From: Anisakis pegreffii
Lineage: Eukaryota; Nematoda; Chromadorea; Rhabditida; Anisakidae
DNA: 64,000 nucleotides
Direction of reading: 5' to 3'
NCBI GenBank assembly: GCA_035041965.1
Contig: JAPYMA010000758.1
Location: 248,001 to 312,000, forward strand
The position numbers and the translations under genes are program-made. The notes beneath the pieces are model-generated. The model was not told the DNA's origin and did not search any database. It saw nothing but the letters and a program-made list of their open reading frames with translations. Below, in pieces: positions 14,342 through 26,753 of this stretch. Every line of letters begins with the position of its first letter. The first letter of the stretch is position 1.

Positions 14342-16664
14342 CATTTGAAATACATCAAAAGCATTCTTAACCACGAAACTGCAAACAAGATATAATACTT
14401 ACGTTATTATCCGATCTTACCATTTTCTTCAAGCAAAACTTTTGAATTAGTCAAATAAATGTCACTAAACACCAGATTGCAGAAGTGTGGCAGAAACAAC
14501 TGGAAAAAAAAGTTGCTATGAACGAGTGAAATAATCATTATGCATTTTTAATATGGAAACAACTTGCTGTGAAAGCAAAACGATTAACTTCGTGAATTCG
14601 TTAACTCAAGCGAAACTATTCCCGCGGCCAAATGAATTATTGGTGGGCAATATGGATCAATATTTGATGTTTTTACGAACAAAGAAGGACAAATGGAGAG
14701 GCGATTGAACACTTTTTGAACTGTCCCATTCCGAAAATATCAAGCAGTACTTCTTCTCAGGTTTGATGCAGAGTGTACTGTAAGATGACAGAGATGATTT
14801 CAAACAATCACCAATAAACATTTGCAAAAATTCAGTGACCTGTTTGCGGAAACGTGAACCTCAAATACGAAAATGCGAATAGAAAACAAGTTAATTGAGC
14901 ATGAATGGTAACCGCTACGTTATGTATATAGTACAAGCAATAATTATTACATCAATATTAACTTTTCACAATCGAATGATTCCATCCGGAGAATTAAAAA
15001 ATGAAAAAGCATCGAATTTTAGCAAAATTAGTTAGTATGAGTCCTAGTTGGCATGAAACGCGTATCGTATCATACTTTTAAACAATCAGACATATACGCA
15101 TTTCTACTGATTCTGTCCGTCATCTTCAAAGGATTCCAAACACAATAACGCTACAATCTCGTTTGCAACACAACATTACTCATTTCAACCGTTTAGTGAC
15201 CGAATGGGATTATGATCTGAAATTCATATTTCCTCATTGAATTATCCGGCTACCTTTCTTTCTGTACCACTCAATGTCTCATGTCGAATTTCTTCATTAG
15301 CCAACACAATTTAACAGAGCATCAGTAAAGAAAATTTCTCGTGAATCGGAATTTTATTTCTGTCAACTTTTTCAGCTTCAAATGAATTGTTAAATTAAGT
15401 TGCTTTTTGAATAATTCACTAAGTAATGAATGACAATCATCATTTTTTGTTTTGATTTATTGATTTCCAATCACAACGCCAGCAACGAGATTGATCATTT
15501 AAAATTCTTTATTTGTACAAATTAAACTCCGGCGGATTGAGAGGAGAAAATTTTAGCATTTTTAACGTCATTTAGCCTTGAAGAGATGGAAAACGTATGA
15601 AATTTGTTTGTTTGTGAGATTTCTCCCATTATCGGAAACCCAATCATATACTCTCGATGATGTTTCACTTACAATTAGGTTAAATTTTACTATTTTAAAA
15701 GTTCTTCTCATTATCCATTCATACTTCAAATATATCTTTCATAAGCTAGCATTTACGCTCAATCGTTGATCTGAAATGAATTCATGAACATGGATTCCAT
15801 GAATATCGACTAGTGAAAGTGATGAAACGTGATTTCGACCGCATTTCAGCTTATCACATTCTTTCAATTCTATGACTACCCGAGATGGATATGAACGTAA
15901 CCTTTCCGAATACTTTCTCAATTTATGAGGACGTCAGCTCGCCTCAAAACTGTCCATCCGGTGGTATTTTAGTACAATTTCTGAACAGACATTTGTTAGC
16001 TGAGACGTTCCAAAAAGATTATACTGAGGCGAATGGTTGAGAATGAACGCAGAAAGTGAAATGTAAAAGATATAAAATCGATGAGAAAACGTCAAAATAA
16101 AAAGTAATAATTTTATTTGAATATGACAAACGAATACCATCAAAAATCGTAGCAAAAACGTATGGCGAACAAACAGCGAACCGACGAGGTAGCATAATTA
16201 CCAAATTGCATACATGAGGTAGTACATCTCAAGTGAATAATGATGTTATGTCGCAAATTATGGCTATATCGCTATGAGTTTAACCAAGCTCGAAACAATA
16301 GTTGTGATATTAAATTTTTGATTGCTGATTAAATGTTTGCAACCGATTCCACGTTGTTGCATCTCGAAAACGAAAATATTCTGTGAAATATACAACAGTC
16401 AATATCGAAAAATGAACTGAAGAATTCAGAATTATTCGGAAACTATTTAGAATTATTCGAAGATAAAGAAGAAATAATGTGCTATAACACTAGCTAATAC
16501 TAACAATTTCCCGAAAAAAAAAAGATATGCAATGGAACACTGAAACATTCTGTAACTGCAAAAAAACATTACAACAACTACCATTCCAAAATGTGCATCA
16601 CTGTAGAAGGAACTGGCACAAAATGGACAGATAACTGTTGAATATGAATGATCGTATACGGTAC
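14342..16664. other. Intergenic region with possible Ty3/gypsy retrotransposon debris
   Basis: At about 14630-14900 broken frames resemble a gag-type pattern (QRRTNGEAIEHFLN, then GLMQSVL). At about 15150-15240 a frame reads NRLVTEWDYDLKF before a stop, reminiscent of the end of a gypsy RNase H domain. No long terminal repeats were found and many stops intervene. The rest, downstream of ferritin, is plain AT-rich DNA. Confidence 0.25.
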
Positions 16665-17891
16665 TCAATCATCAAAATTTTCGCGATCGAAAATATACTC
16701 TCCAAGTCCCGGTCCTGCTCTCTTGATATTAGTTATAAACTTCGCAATCTGTTCGATACTTTCCACCTAAAAATAACGATGAATTGAAGGTGTGATTGTA
16801 TTTAAACTGTAATAAAATTCATTCGGAACATTCGAATATGCATAAAGACCTGATCACGAAGATAGTGCTCTTCGAGAAAATCACTCATATGTGCATCGTT
16901 ATGCGATGAAGCTAAGCTGTGCAAATCGAGGAGAGAAGTGTTGTTGAATTTCTCCAACTCCAATGCAGATTTGAATGCATCTTGCAAACTTCCCCACTCG
17001 TCCTTCACTGGCTTCTGGAATAATTGAATCGCATGATTTCTTCTCCCTATTAATGCTATACATCTGATACTTAGCCTCTGTCTATTCCATCGATTCAAGG
17101 AACGCTTGTTGAGAATCATTTTTTGGAGAATGTTCATTTGAAAATAACGATGCTAATGATTCTTCCGACGAAATATTTAGCTTCGAATGCAAGATGGAAT
17201 ATGCATGACAAACGCGTGAAAATTTTCTGGAGTCGTTTGACTTTGGCTTTGGTTTTTTCTTCAGAATACTGCGAGCGAGCATTTAGCACAGATATCGGCT
17301 GTGTTGATCATCTTAGAAAATAACAAGTTTTAAGCATACTTTGATATCTTGAAGAACAACTCGACCACCACGACTATTTTGATACTTCATTAGCATCATG
17401 GCATGCTCTCGTTCTTCCTCACTTTGTTTACGCATCCATTTTGCAACGTTCAGTAAGGCTACATCATCACGGTCAAAATATGTTGCCTGCAATTCAGGTG
17501 ATTAATGGTGAGTAGTGTATCATTCACACAAACATTCTGAATAACGAACAAAATCTTGCGTATCAGTAAATAACTGAATTTATTGCCCCACGGAGCTCAC
17601 CGGGCCGAAATTTTCCTAAGAAGCATCTTGAAAACTGAAAACGAAACCTATAATCGCTGGTAAATATTGCAGTGAGAACGCTGTGAAAAACTTTTTGTTA
17701 AATATTTCTGACATCAGTGATGTTCGATGAACGATGAAAGATTATTATTGTTAGCAGCTAAATTACTAACTGACCATACTGAGATAAGTATAGCTGGCGA
17801 ACAATTCAACACTGATCTGTTTGTTCAACGCAGCTTCGACTTCAACTGAATAGTTCTGTCGAATACTCGTCTCCGATCCATTTGATGCCAT
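16665..17891 (-). CDS. ftn: Ferritin, heavy-type (ferroxidase) subunit
   Basis: Ferritin subunits form a 24-mer cage that oxidises Fe(II) and stores it as a mineral. Four exons on the minus strand, 17891-17775, 17486-17340, 17014-16850 and 16766-16665, join in phase 0 to give 176 residues, the usual length. Ferroxidase residues are all present: Glu29 and Tyr36 ([13 protein letters not shown]), Glu63-Glu64 and His67 ([10 protein letters not shown]), Glu109 (ALELEKF) and Gln143 (YLRDQ), each offset by +2 from human H chain. The conserved [13 protein letters not shown] segment is also intact. There is no signal peptide, so it is probably cytosolic. Donors are GTCAGT, GTATGC and GTCTTT; acceptors TTGCAG, TTCCAG and TTTTAG. 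The ATG is the first after a TTTTCAG acceptor. I see no iron-responsive-element hairpin (CAGTG loop) in the short leader, as is usual in nematodes. Confidence 0.97.
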
Positions 17892-17907
17892 TTTGGTATT
17901 TTTTCAG

Positions 17908-17909
17908 CT
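17908..17909 (-). other. Probable trans-splice acceptor of the ferritin gene
   Basis: Minus strand ATTATTTTCAG ends 16 bases before the ferritin ATG, with no exon found upstream. The site lies in a perfect 14-bp palindrome (TTTTCAGCTGAAAA). It is consistent with spliced-leader addition. Confidence 0.5.
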
Positions 17910-19679
17910 GAAAATAATTTAGCACTATGCTATATTGTAACTGCGTGCTCTGAAATACAGAAATGTAGCACAGAAACCACTAGTCGATTTACTTTTCAGA
18001 GCACACTGCTTTAATGAATATGAACAATATTTATCTAGGTCAGGAAAACGACCGCAATATGAAAGATGAAGAAGTGCCGCTAAAGCCGTTCAAATATTTT
18101 CTTACTCAAAATGAGTCATTAATGACGATGATGATCGTTGATTCTTAAAAAGTTCCGCTTCAAAAGTTACATGATATGAATTCAGAAACGAAAATCAAAA
18201 AACTACGACTATCTAGATTGAAATTACACGAACAAACCGCACAAACGAAACTAAATGTTTTCACACTGCAAAAAAGTCGTTCCGATAAGACCGTTCACAA
18301 TGCATTAACTAGACCGTTTACTAAATGACTATAAATACTCGTTTCTATCCTAACTGAATTGCCGAATATCAGGATGTTGTTTTTGCACAACTGAAGACGA
18401 CAATCAATTGAAATCATCGCTAGAACAGTGAAGTTTCACTCTCCTTTACGTTTCTTCTAGTTCAGAATTTTTTGAGTGGAAGACGCCACTGAAAGACAAG
18501 AAAAAAGCCCACAGATACTTCTAAAATAACACTAGTGGTTTTATTGCTGACAATATGCAACTGCTAAGCACTTGGAAAGGATACAGTTACCGACTAGATT
18601 AGAATGTTGTTATGAACAACTCGATTAACCATAAAAAATATTAGCATTGAGTAGTTGTTATCAATATAAGATTGATAAGAAGAATCAGTTGACACGCAAA
18701 ACGTTATCAATGGTTGTTGTTATTGCAGTCGATCATACAAACTGATGAAAACAATTTCTGATGAGCGACCACTCACTTACATAAAAGCAAATTTGGAATA
18801 GTATTCATAAAGCGCATAATCCAACCGACCGGCAAAAACAAATATGATATGAAAGCAAAGCAAAGAAAAGAGTGCACAACCGGTATATATTACTTCCTCT
18901 ATCACACATGCGTCGTATGCAGTATACTACAAATCAGTCGCTGTTTGTCCATATCAATTGATAGATCACTGCGATCATTCAACGACCTTAAGCCTCTTCT
19001 CTCATTTTTATCATATTCTCTCGGTTTATATCATTTGATTTGCAAATACCGAATAAACATCCCATTTGCATTACAGCTGATTATAATATTCACGTGAGTA
19101 ATGACAAATTAACTCCCTCGACACTAATCGTTTCGAGAATCGGATATTTGAATATTGATCAGTATACTTTTGAATATTGCAGAACTTGCTTGTTGAATTG
19201 CAATGAAATGAGATTGATTGGTTAAATAAAGAGTTTCTGTGAGATTAAGAAAAGAATACGGAAAATGTTGTATTACCATTATATGTAAACGGATGAAAAC
19301 AACTACCTTTAATAGTAATCTTTATGCAATCAACGAGGAATAATTTCGCACTGAATGCGCAATTTTCCACGAAAGAAACATACAGATCACTCATCGTATA
19401 CACCGAAATCCCCTCAGAAAGTGTATAAATATTTACATCTTTCATATCATAAATCATAAGCAGTTGATAATATTCATTATTGTAAAACAATATATTGGTT
19501 ACAGGTTACAATAAAACCAACAACAGCAACGATAATAATAATAACATAGTAATAGTAGTAATAATATAATAGTAATAATAATCATTAAGAAATGATCAAT
19601 GTTTGCATACACATTATATACATTTGTAATAATCATCAAACTTTGTAGATAATAAATAGCACGTTGAGAAATTCAGAAG
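17910..19679. other. Ferritin upstream region / downstream of the MARVEL gene
   Basis: AT-rich, with no coding exon that I can support. It must hold the ferritin promoter. Two GATA sites (see 18673-18709) are the only candidate control elements noted. A run of ATA/AAT units lies at about 19530-19586. Confidence 0.5.
18673..18709. promoter_or_regulatory. Pair of GATA-factor sites upstream of ferritin
   Basis: TGATAAG at 18673-18679 and, in reverse orientation, TTATCA at 18704-18709, about 0.8 kb upstream of the ferritin start. In C. elegans the ferritin gene ftn-1 is driven by an intestinal enhancer with GATA sites. The link here is only by analogy, and such hexamers occur often by chance in AT-rich DNA. 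Confidence 0.2.
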
Positions 19680-21377
19680 CTATGATTGAGTAACGTTGAT
19701 TCTTTTGCGTAGACCAGTCTCAGCATTTGCTGAATCACCGTAGATGTCAACTGGACCACCACCTGTGGCAATTTCGTTATTACGCCATGCCAAAAATTTT
19801 AGGTAGCAGTCGAATGCGTACGTACACATTGCACCGAATGCGAAGAACTGAAAAATCGAAATTAGTTATTGAATTTTGCTCATTCCTTGAATCGATAGAA
19901 ATATTTTGTTAGCAAATGCTTTTGGTGGATTGTTCGCATAATTATCGCAGAATGAAATGAAATGTTGTACGTGATGCACATCACTAAATCTTCGTGATTG
20001 TGATTATTCACGAGTTGAATAACTGCTAATGTTTATCGAAACTTTTTGCAATCTCATGTGATAGTTGACTAAAAAATGTCTGCGAAAAAAAAAGATGACT
20101 TTTGCCGTTTCAAAGCAAAGGGAGACAACTGTAAGATGCAGCCAAAAACGAACCGACGCGGCACCGAATCCAGTTACTGCACGCAATTGTGCAGCAGCAA
20201 CCGCTAGCACACAACCGCAAATGAAGTACAATACGGTCCACATGAAACAGAATATCATCTCCTGAATTTATCAATTAAATATTATTGTGTAATTTCATGA
20301 AGTGATAAGCAATCTGCATCCAATGGTACTCTTCACTTACCACTTAGATTGTACCGAGGTCATCTTTTTAGATGCGAATAAATTCACAGATTCAAAACAA
20401 TTAATACTTTATATGCAATGTGAATTGACGATTTTTTTTTGTACCATCGAAACGATTATATATACGATTAAAAACGAACGCATGTGATCCATGGAACTTG
20501 ACTAAGCACGTCGACCACTCTGAACAGATACAAACACAGAAGTGTCAAAGAAATAGTCATCCCAGTGACTGCTACAAACGTTGCTCCACCTGTAGCTGTA
20601 TAATAGCCAGGACCACCGACCAATAGGCAAATGAAACAAACGAAATCCAAAGCCTGAATTGATTTCGAAAATCAGTCTATTTCCATAGCTGATGATCATA
20701 TAATTAGTTCATTTTCGAGCATAATTTATAGTTCAGTCCATATTTGAAATTGCGCGTCCTTGAATTATTGCATATGAGAATTGATTATGTGCTGAACGAG
20801 TTTACGAAACCCATTTCTGGCTGAACAAATATTCAAAAAAAAAAAACTGCTCATTATCGTTTGTAGTCTGTTCACGATCGTTTTTTGTATCGCCTCAACA
20901 AGAAAACTTTTCCGGTTAAATTGTTCTTTATTTTCAGATAGTAATGGGAAGAGTCAGAATATGTAATTCCATGTTATGGACTGTGATAGAGGTTTATTTC
21001 TATATTATTACCGGTGACTTCGACCTCTGATAGTTATTCCTTAGCTATTAAAATGTTGAATAAAAGATGTACTTTCTAGTGGTAGCATGTTACATCGGAT
21101 GCTAGGTATTTGGTTACTGTAATATTTTATGTTCAAATAAGAGAGGAGCAGACAGTAATTTTTTAAGTCAATTTATTTTATTTATATGAAGTATAGAAAA
21201 TTTGAAAGATCTAATTGCACTCACAATGGCGATACATTTTACAAGACCAGACAACGTTCTCAAGTAGCCGATGTCCAGTTCAGGCCGCTCAATTTCAACA
21301 AATACTGTCGGTTGTATTCGTTCCTGACTTGTGACTACAGTTGTTCTTGTTGCATAGCGATCGTTACTGTTAGCCAT
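19680..21377 (-). CDS. CMTM-like four-transmembrane MARVEL-domain protein
   Basis: MARVEL proteins of the CMTM/MAL group sit in membranes and take part in vesicle traffic and membrane apposition; the exact partner here is unknown. Four exons, 21377-21225, 20653-20480, 20261-20154 and 19847-19680, join in phase 0 to give 200 residues. The N-terminal 40 residues are polar and cytosolic. TM1 starts near residue 42 and runs across the first junction (GLVKCIAI, then ALDFVCFICLLVGG). TM2 is about 75-98 (TFVAVTGMTISLTLLCLYLF), TM3 about 110-135 (EMIFCFMWTVLYFICGCVLA) and TM4 about 146-168 (FFAFGAMCTYAFDCYLKFLAW). A short tail carries GGGPVDIYGD. Two donors are the unusual GTTCGT and the first is GTGAGT; all three acceptors are TTCAG. 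Placement in the CMTM rather than the synaptogyrin or plasmolipin branch is by overall pattern and is less certain. Confidence 0.85.
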
Positions 21378-21409
21378 TCAGTTGTAAAGCAGACACAGTG
21401 GATTATGAA

Positions 21410-21411
21410 CT
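21410..21411 (-). other. Probable trans-splice acceptor of the MARVEL gene
   Basis: Minus strand CACTTTTCAG ends 32 bases upstream of the ATG at 21377; no upstream exon was found. Confidence 0.45.
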
Positions 21412-22980
21412 GAAAAGTGATTGTGTCCATTGATTGTCATATTATTGAGCAGTTGTTTAAGCGAATAAGTAAACGTTGCATTCGAAAACAAGTTAATAAT
21501 CAATCTAGTCCTTTCTTCGAAAATTATTAATTGCACAATAAAGCGACGAATGATAGTCCCATAACCATTTTCGTGTCGTATTCGTAGGCGCATCTTACTC
21601 AAAACAGTTTCATCAAACAAAAACACATCGACATGCTTTTTTCATCGTCGAAACTCAATGATTTCTCCTTAATGCTTTACATAAAATTACATCCACCAAT
21701 TACTTGAATTAATTCACAGGTAATTAACACAGGTGGCTGTATTAACTAACCGAGTAAAACCGAATACTCCGATATGGAAGCGTAAAATACGACAAGAAAT
21801 ATTGAAAATTATGAAAGAACATTGAACTAAGGATTTAATTTGTTTTACGTAAACGTTGATAGTGACGTTCAGAGATATTTTAACTTGATACACACCTACT
21901 AATGCATCAAACTAAAGTCTGTTTGCTCGTTATCACCAGCTGCCGTTGCTTTGTATAAGTTTCTATTTTTATAAATGTTTTACGCCCTCAAACTCTTTCA
22001 TCTCGAATTGTTGCTTTGATCATCGCCTTCATTTACTGCTCAATCTCGCTGAAACTCTCCTCATTGTTCATAAAAATCCATCAAACTTCATGCACGCAAT
22101 AAATGCCGGATGCTTAATTCATCTGAATGATTTATTCACCTACCGGCTATCTCTGAATGACTTAATAACTACAGCCACCCAGATAACATATGTTGTTTGG
22201 GCAACCGCATGACGAATACTGCGTAAATGTGAGGAACTTATGCTGTGTGGCATTCATTTGCTAAGAACATTTGAAATGACTGTTACCTGGATGTGTGTAT
22301 TGCTGTAGAAGATACACAATGAAAAATAAGTTTATTATGCAATCAACAAATGCTAAACGATCACAATTAACGAATCACATCACAGGCACAAATACTAATC
22401 GATGAATCTAATATTGTACGGACAGAAGGATGAAGCCAACGATGACGCAGTATGAGAATCATTTGTGCTATGCACAGGGGGCATTTACACAAGAAGCACC
22501 ATCATATAACGCGTTTACACCAAATAACTTACAATAAGCGTAATTTTGATATAAAAAAGTACTGACGCAATTATTTCTTCTTCACTTTTGTGAACATTTC
22601 AGTCAACATTTATCACTTTAGTTTTGAAGAATAGCTCAAAACGAACACCGTTCAAACGATATGGCTTTCTCGTCAATAAATCGGTTCGAAAAAAACATAT
22701 GTGAAATCACAGGATGCACCAAAGCAAAAGAACTTGTACTGTACTCATTCAATCACACAAACACATACACGAAACCGAGCTAATCTCAGTACAAATAAGT
22801 CACAACCACAAGCACAATTAATGATCGGCTTTATAATATAATATCTACTGAATGAAAATGTTGACGTTCATGTGGCTTGACAATGATATGAATTGTCACA
22901 ATACCACGAAACACAAGCGATGTGGGTGGGTGGGAAAGGGAGTAGATGGGCGAAATAAGCGGGAATATGATATGAAACAA
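21412..22980. other. Intergenic region between the MARVEL gene and BCKDHB
   Basis: AT-rich. It holds the promoter of the MARVEL gene and the 3' UTR of the E1-beta gene. Nothing else can be supported. A G-rich run (GTGGGTGGGTGGGAAAGGG) at 22921-22940 lies in the predicted 3' UTR on the antisense side. Confidence 0.5.
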
Positions 22981-25900
22981 TTAGAAATGCGACAGCTTTT
23001 TGATGGCATCCACTACTCTCCACTTAGTTGGTAGATAGAATGGCTCGTAGACATGTGGAAACGGTGTATCCCAACCGCAAACACGAGTGATTGGTGCCTC
23101 AAGATTCAGGAAGCAACGCTCCTAAAAGTGTACTTTTATATACATTTACAAAATTCTACAGTTTAACAGACTGCTATACACTTCTAAACAATTGTAACGA
23201 AGAATTTGGCTGGTCGGAAAGAATGATATTGAAAATCGATAAATAAATGAATATAGTGTGAAGTAATTCAAAATGAAGTCACCTGAATTGCTGTCCCAAT
23301 CTCAGCTGCAAAACCACCAGTTACGGGTGCCTCATGCGAAACGAGAAGTCGACCGGTTTTTGTTACACTCTGAATGAATTGATCGCAATATGGATTGTAA
23401 AGAGACTGAACATATTTTTGGAAGAATGTGGAACTTTAAAATGGAGCAACATTCATCAAAAACGTTTCAACTACTAATCAAGCGAATCAAAAAGTAAAAG
23501 GGAATCGAGAACGAACCTTTGCAACCGTATCGACGTCCCATGGAAGAATCGTTTTGAGATCGATTACTTCACATTCCGCACCAAACTGTTCCTTGGCTAT
23601 TTGAGCGGCCTCCAGTAGAACGTACAATTGTGTACCCCATCCAACCATTGTTATATCTTTGCCTAAAACTGATTCATTTGAATGAGTGAGAAAATTTTGA
23701 AATCTTTCAAATTTGAAAAAAAAATCCACTCTCGGGATGGAATGTGCACCAAACATATCTGAACACTGATTCGCTCACGTCCATACGACAATTGAATCAA
23801 ATAAATACATATATTATAATAATCATGATTACAAACATATCAAATACTGATGGCTTTCAAATGTTGTTATAAAGAGAAACGGAAAGAAATAAGAACTAAA
23901 GACGACTAACCCTCAAGAATCACTTCTGCCTTACTCAGGTCAATCTGATAATCGTTCACCGGTACCTCCTCGACAGCTGTACGATAAAGCACTTTGGGTT
24001 CGAAAAATAAACACGGATTATCGTCACGAATACAAGACAGAAGCAATCCCTTCGCTTGAATTGGTCCACGAGGAATCACTATCTGAAGCGAACAGATTTC
24101 TGTCTGTGAATGTTCATCTAAGCATCTCCATATCTCTTCTATATCAATATTAATTCATTTATCGAATTTCGTAGATCTTTTAGCAATAGTCATTTCCATA
24201 TTTTATTTCGCCTCTATACTAAACTGAACAACGAATAACTTAACAAGTGTGCACTAAAATATATCAAACCTTTAGACCAGGTGCGTGAGCAAAATACGCT
24301 TCAGGACTCTGCGAATGATACAGAGCTCCATGACCAACTGCACCCCAAGTGGCACGAATCGTCAATTTACCACAATCGAACATGCCTCCACTTCGATAAC
24401 GGTATTTGGCTGCTTCATTCACGATCTGAAATCATTGTAGCCTTAAAAAGTGACATGGAATAATCTGGGCACTTTAAAATCATTGTTGAATGCGAGACAA
24501 TAAAAATGATATCACCATACAATAAAGTCAAAGAATGAAATTTAACAAGAAGACGAATGTCTATAAAAAGTGTAACATAGAAAATAGCGATGAACCTGAT
24601 CGAAAGCTGGGAGAATATAATCGGCGAATTGTATTTCGGCAATGGCCGTTGCACCAGCAACGGCTAAACCGATTCCAAAACCAGCAATACCTTGTTCACA
24701 CAACGGTGTATTGAAAACACGATCTTTACCTGTCCAATTACGTGAACAATAAAATTACTGGTTCAGTACATTCTCATAAATGATTGCATATCAACATTGA
24801 TCTGATTTATCGTTCACCAATACCAATTCATTGAACCTTGCTTCAAACAATTCAAAACCTTCTTATTAATTCTATTTTATTCATGTGAAAACATCCAGAA
24901 AATTTTGCGATCATTGTGCGAATAACTCGCCTTTGTAAACGATAACTCTGATGCAATATTTGGATAGTAATGACTAAGGGTAAATAAGGTTTCATTTTTT
25001 ACAGAACTCAAGATGATTACTCGATTTGAGTGGATTTTTTCCATATGTGCGCCGATAAACGAACTAACACATCAGTTAGGTGGATGCCATTATATCTTTT
25101 ACAAACCATTTCACAAACTCATCCTACTAACTACATCCAACAAGCACACATGTATGAAAATATGACGTATGATTTTGTCATAATAATTGCACTTCTTTAC
25201 ATGCATTCAAATAAAACTATGAACGCGAGTATTGCGTGAATTTTCACAAATTGGTATCGGGCAATTTTATATGAATGAACAATTACGGTCATTAATTAAT
25301 AGCAAATATGACTGATGATGATATATTGAACAAACGTTCTGAATCGTAATTTTTTGTCACTTCAGATACCAAAACACTAAGTTTTTTTTAAACAAAACAT
25401 TCCACAAGATCGTGAAAAGAAAACCCAAATTATGATCCAGTGAATACACGAATGATGTGACCTAATTCGAAAAACCAGTTGGGCATAACACATCAGAATT
25501 CAGTGTCAACTCAAACAAATTTCAAAAACGAAATGGTTGATCAAATGACGATTATCAGCAACAGGCCGCTGATAGCAAAATAAATTCGCAAGAGAAATGA
25601 TGAAGATAAACGAATACGAATGAATATCTACACAATAAAAGAACAAAATAAATTAGATGAGCAGATCAAAGCAATGATTATTGCAGAAATGAATGAATTC
25701 TTACCATATTTGTCTTGAAGTCCCACTGAGCACCGGAACACACCACCAAATGCGACATCCTCTCCAAAAACACACGCCGATGGATCACTCTTCATAGCCG
25801 TATCCATTGCGTTATTTACCGCTTGACACAAATTCATTTTTGATGTTTCACCTCAAACTCCATCAATTATGCACTGATGTTGCATTCAGATACTGTTCTC

Positions 25901-26745
25901 ATATTCCGAGTTGCGTAATTAAGGATTCAACTGCCGTTCGTGGATGAAAGTTTTGCTCGAAACCGAGTGATGTACTAATGGCCTAGTTAAATAATCAGAT
26001 TATCTTCAAGAACACTTTTTTGATAGTATTTTCGGTAAACTTCTTCAACAAAGAGGTAATTCTAAGTGTAAATACTGACGGCACGATCAGAGGCGCTGCC
26101 ACAATTTTTTACAGGGAGAGGGAAGGGGTTAAAAACGATTTGGTCTCCCCCCCTCTAAAAAAACGGCTCCGGTGACATCAGCCAATATGTATTCACGATG
26201 GATTAGGCAGGGGCTGATCTACAAAATCGATTTTTCTTACTTATGACTGAGGCATGTGGCAGGTTACGTTTGAAGCAAGGCTCAACCTTAGTCTCTGGCT
26301 CAATATTCAATTGTGAAATTAGTCGTTTTTCTTCATGAATCCATAACGAAAAGTAAAACTGAATTTTGGAGTGGAATTTTCCACATTTTTTCTTTTCCCC
26401 TATTCGCTTCTCCTTCTTCCCCTTCCTTCTCCTTTTTCTTCCACCTTCCAGCGTGGAGAAATGTACGCTCCTTGTACCCTCTTTGGCTACGCCTATGGGC
26501 ATAATATTGATAATAATTGCTCTTGCCTGAACTCAGCACGATCGATATACTGAGTCAAAACATTAAAAGCATGTTTTCTTTAACGACTTGGTAAAAACAG
26601 CGTACAAGAAGAAAACAAAATTTTTTTCATCTGATGTCAACATTCATAAGAACATACCAAGAGAGGGATCAGCAAGGCTGGGTGAAAATTTGAAAGCAGC
26701 TGCTAGCCTTTTCGGGGCTGTTTGCAGATGTCTTCTCATCTGCAT
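22981..26745 (-). CDS. BCKDHB: Branched-chain 2-oxoacid dehydrogenase E1-beta subunit, mitochondrial precursor
   Basis: With E1-alpha this forms the thiamine-diphosphate decarboxylase of the complex that degrades the 2-oxoacids of leucine, isoleucine and valine in the mitochondrial matrix. Eight exons on the minus strand: 26745-26658, 25851-25705, 24729-24596, 24425-24270, 24082-23911, 23662-23517, 23369-23283 and 23121-22981. All phases agree and give 356 residues. Exon 1 is a basic, amphipathic presequence ([20 protein letters not shown]). The mature protein is almost family consensus: [107 protein letters not shown] and [18 protein letters not shown]. Donors vary (GTATGT, GTAAGA, GTTCAT, GTTTGA, GTTAGT, GTTCGT, GTGACT), and the exon 2 acceptor is TTTGAG rather than TTTCAG. 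Confidence 0.96.
25852..26657. other. First intron of BCKDHB, carrying repeat-like sequence
   Basis: The largest intron of this gene (806 bases). The part from about 26090 to 26510 differs from its surroundings: it begins with GC-richer sequence (GGCGCTGCCAC, then CTCCCCCCCTCT) and ends GGCTACGCCTATGGGC, wording typical of interspersed repeats, so a transposon-derived insert is likely. A homopyrimidine tract fills about 26386-26455. Confidence 0.4.
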
Positions 26746-26751
26746 TCCCAA

Positions 26752-26753
26752 CT
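26752..26753 (-). other. Probable trans-splice acceptor of BCKDHB
   Basis: Minus strand AGTTTGCAG ends 6 bases before the presequence ATG at 26745. Such a tiny leader fits spliced-leader addition. Confidence 0.5.

Noticed and set aside
16211..16225. TGAGGTAGT, the let-7 seed, downstream of ferritin
   Set aside because: The flanks do not fold back into a precursor stem and the bases after the seed do not match let-7.
22921..22945. G-rich run as a possible G-quadruplex
   Set aside because: Runs of three Gs are few and interrupted, and it lies in a 3' UTR on the antisense strand; not convincing by eye.
23370..23407. Upstream extension of a BCKDHB exon that would add about 12 residues (reads [12 protein letters not shown])
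   Set aside because: The family has no insertion there; a TTCATTCAG acceptor immediately before SVTKTGRLL removes it.
25905..25990. Minus-strand stretch reading [19 protein letters not shown] after a TAG acceptor, like a terminal exon
   Set aside because: It lies within BCKDHB intron 1, which is fixed by phase and homology on both sides, and has no partner exon.
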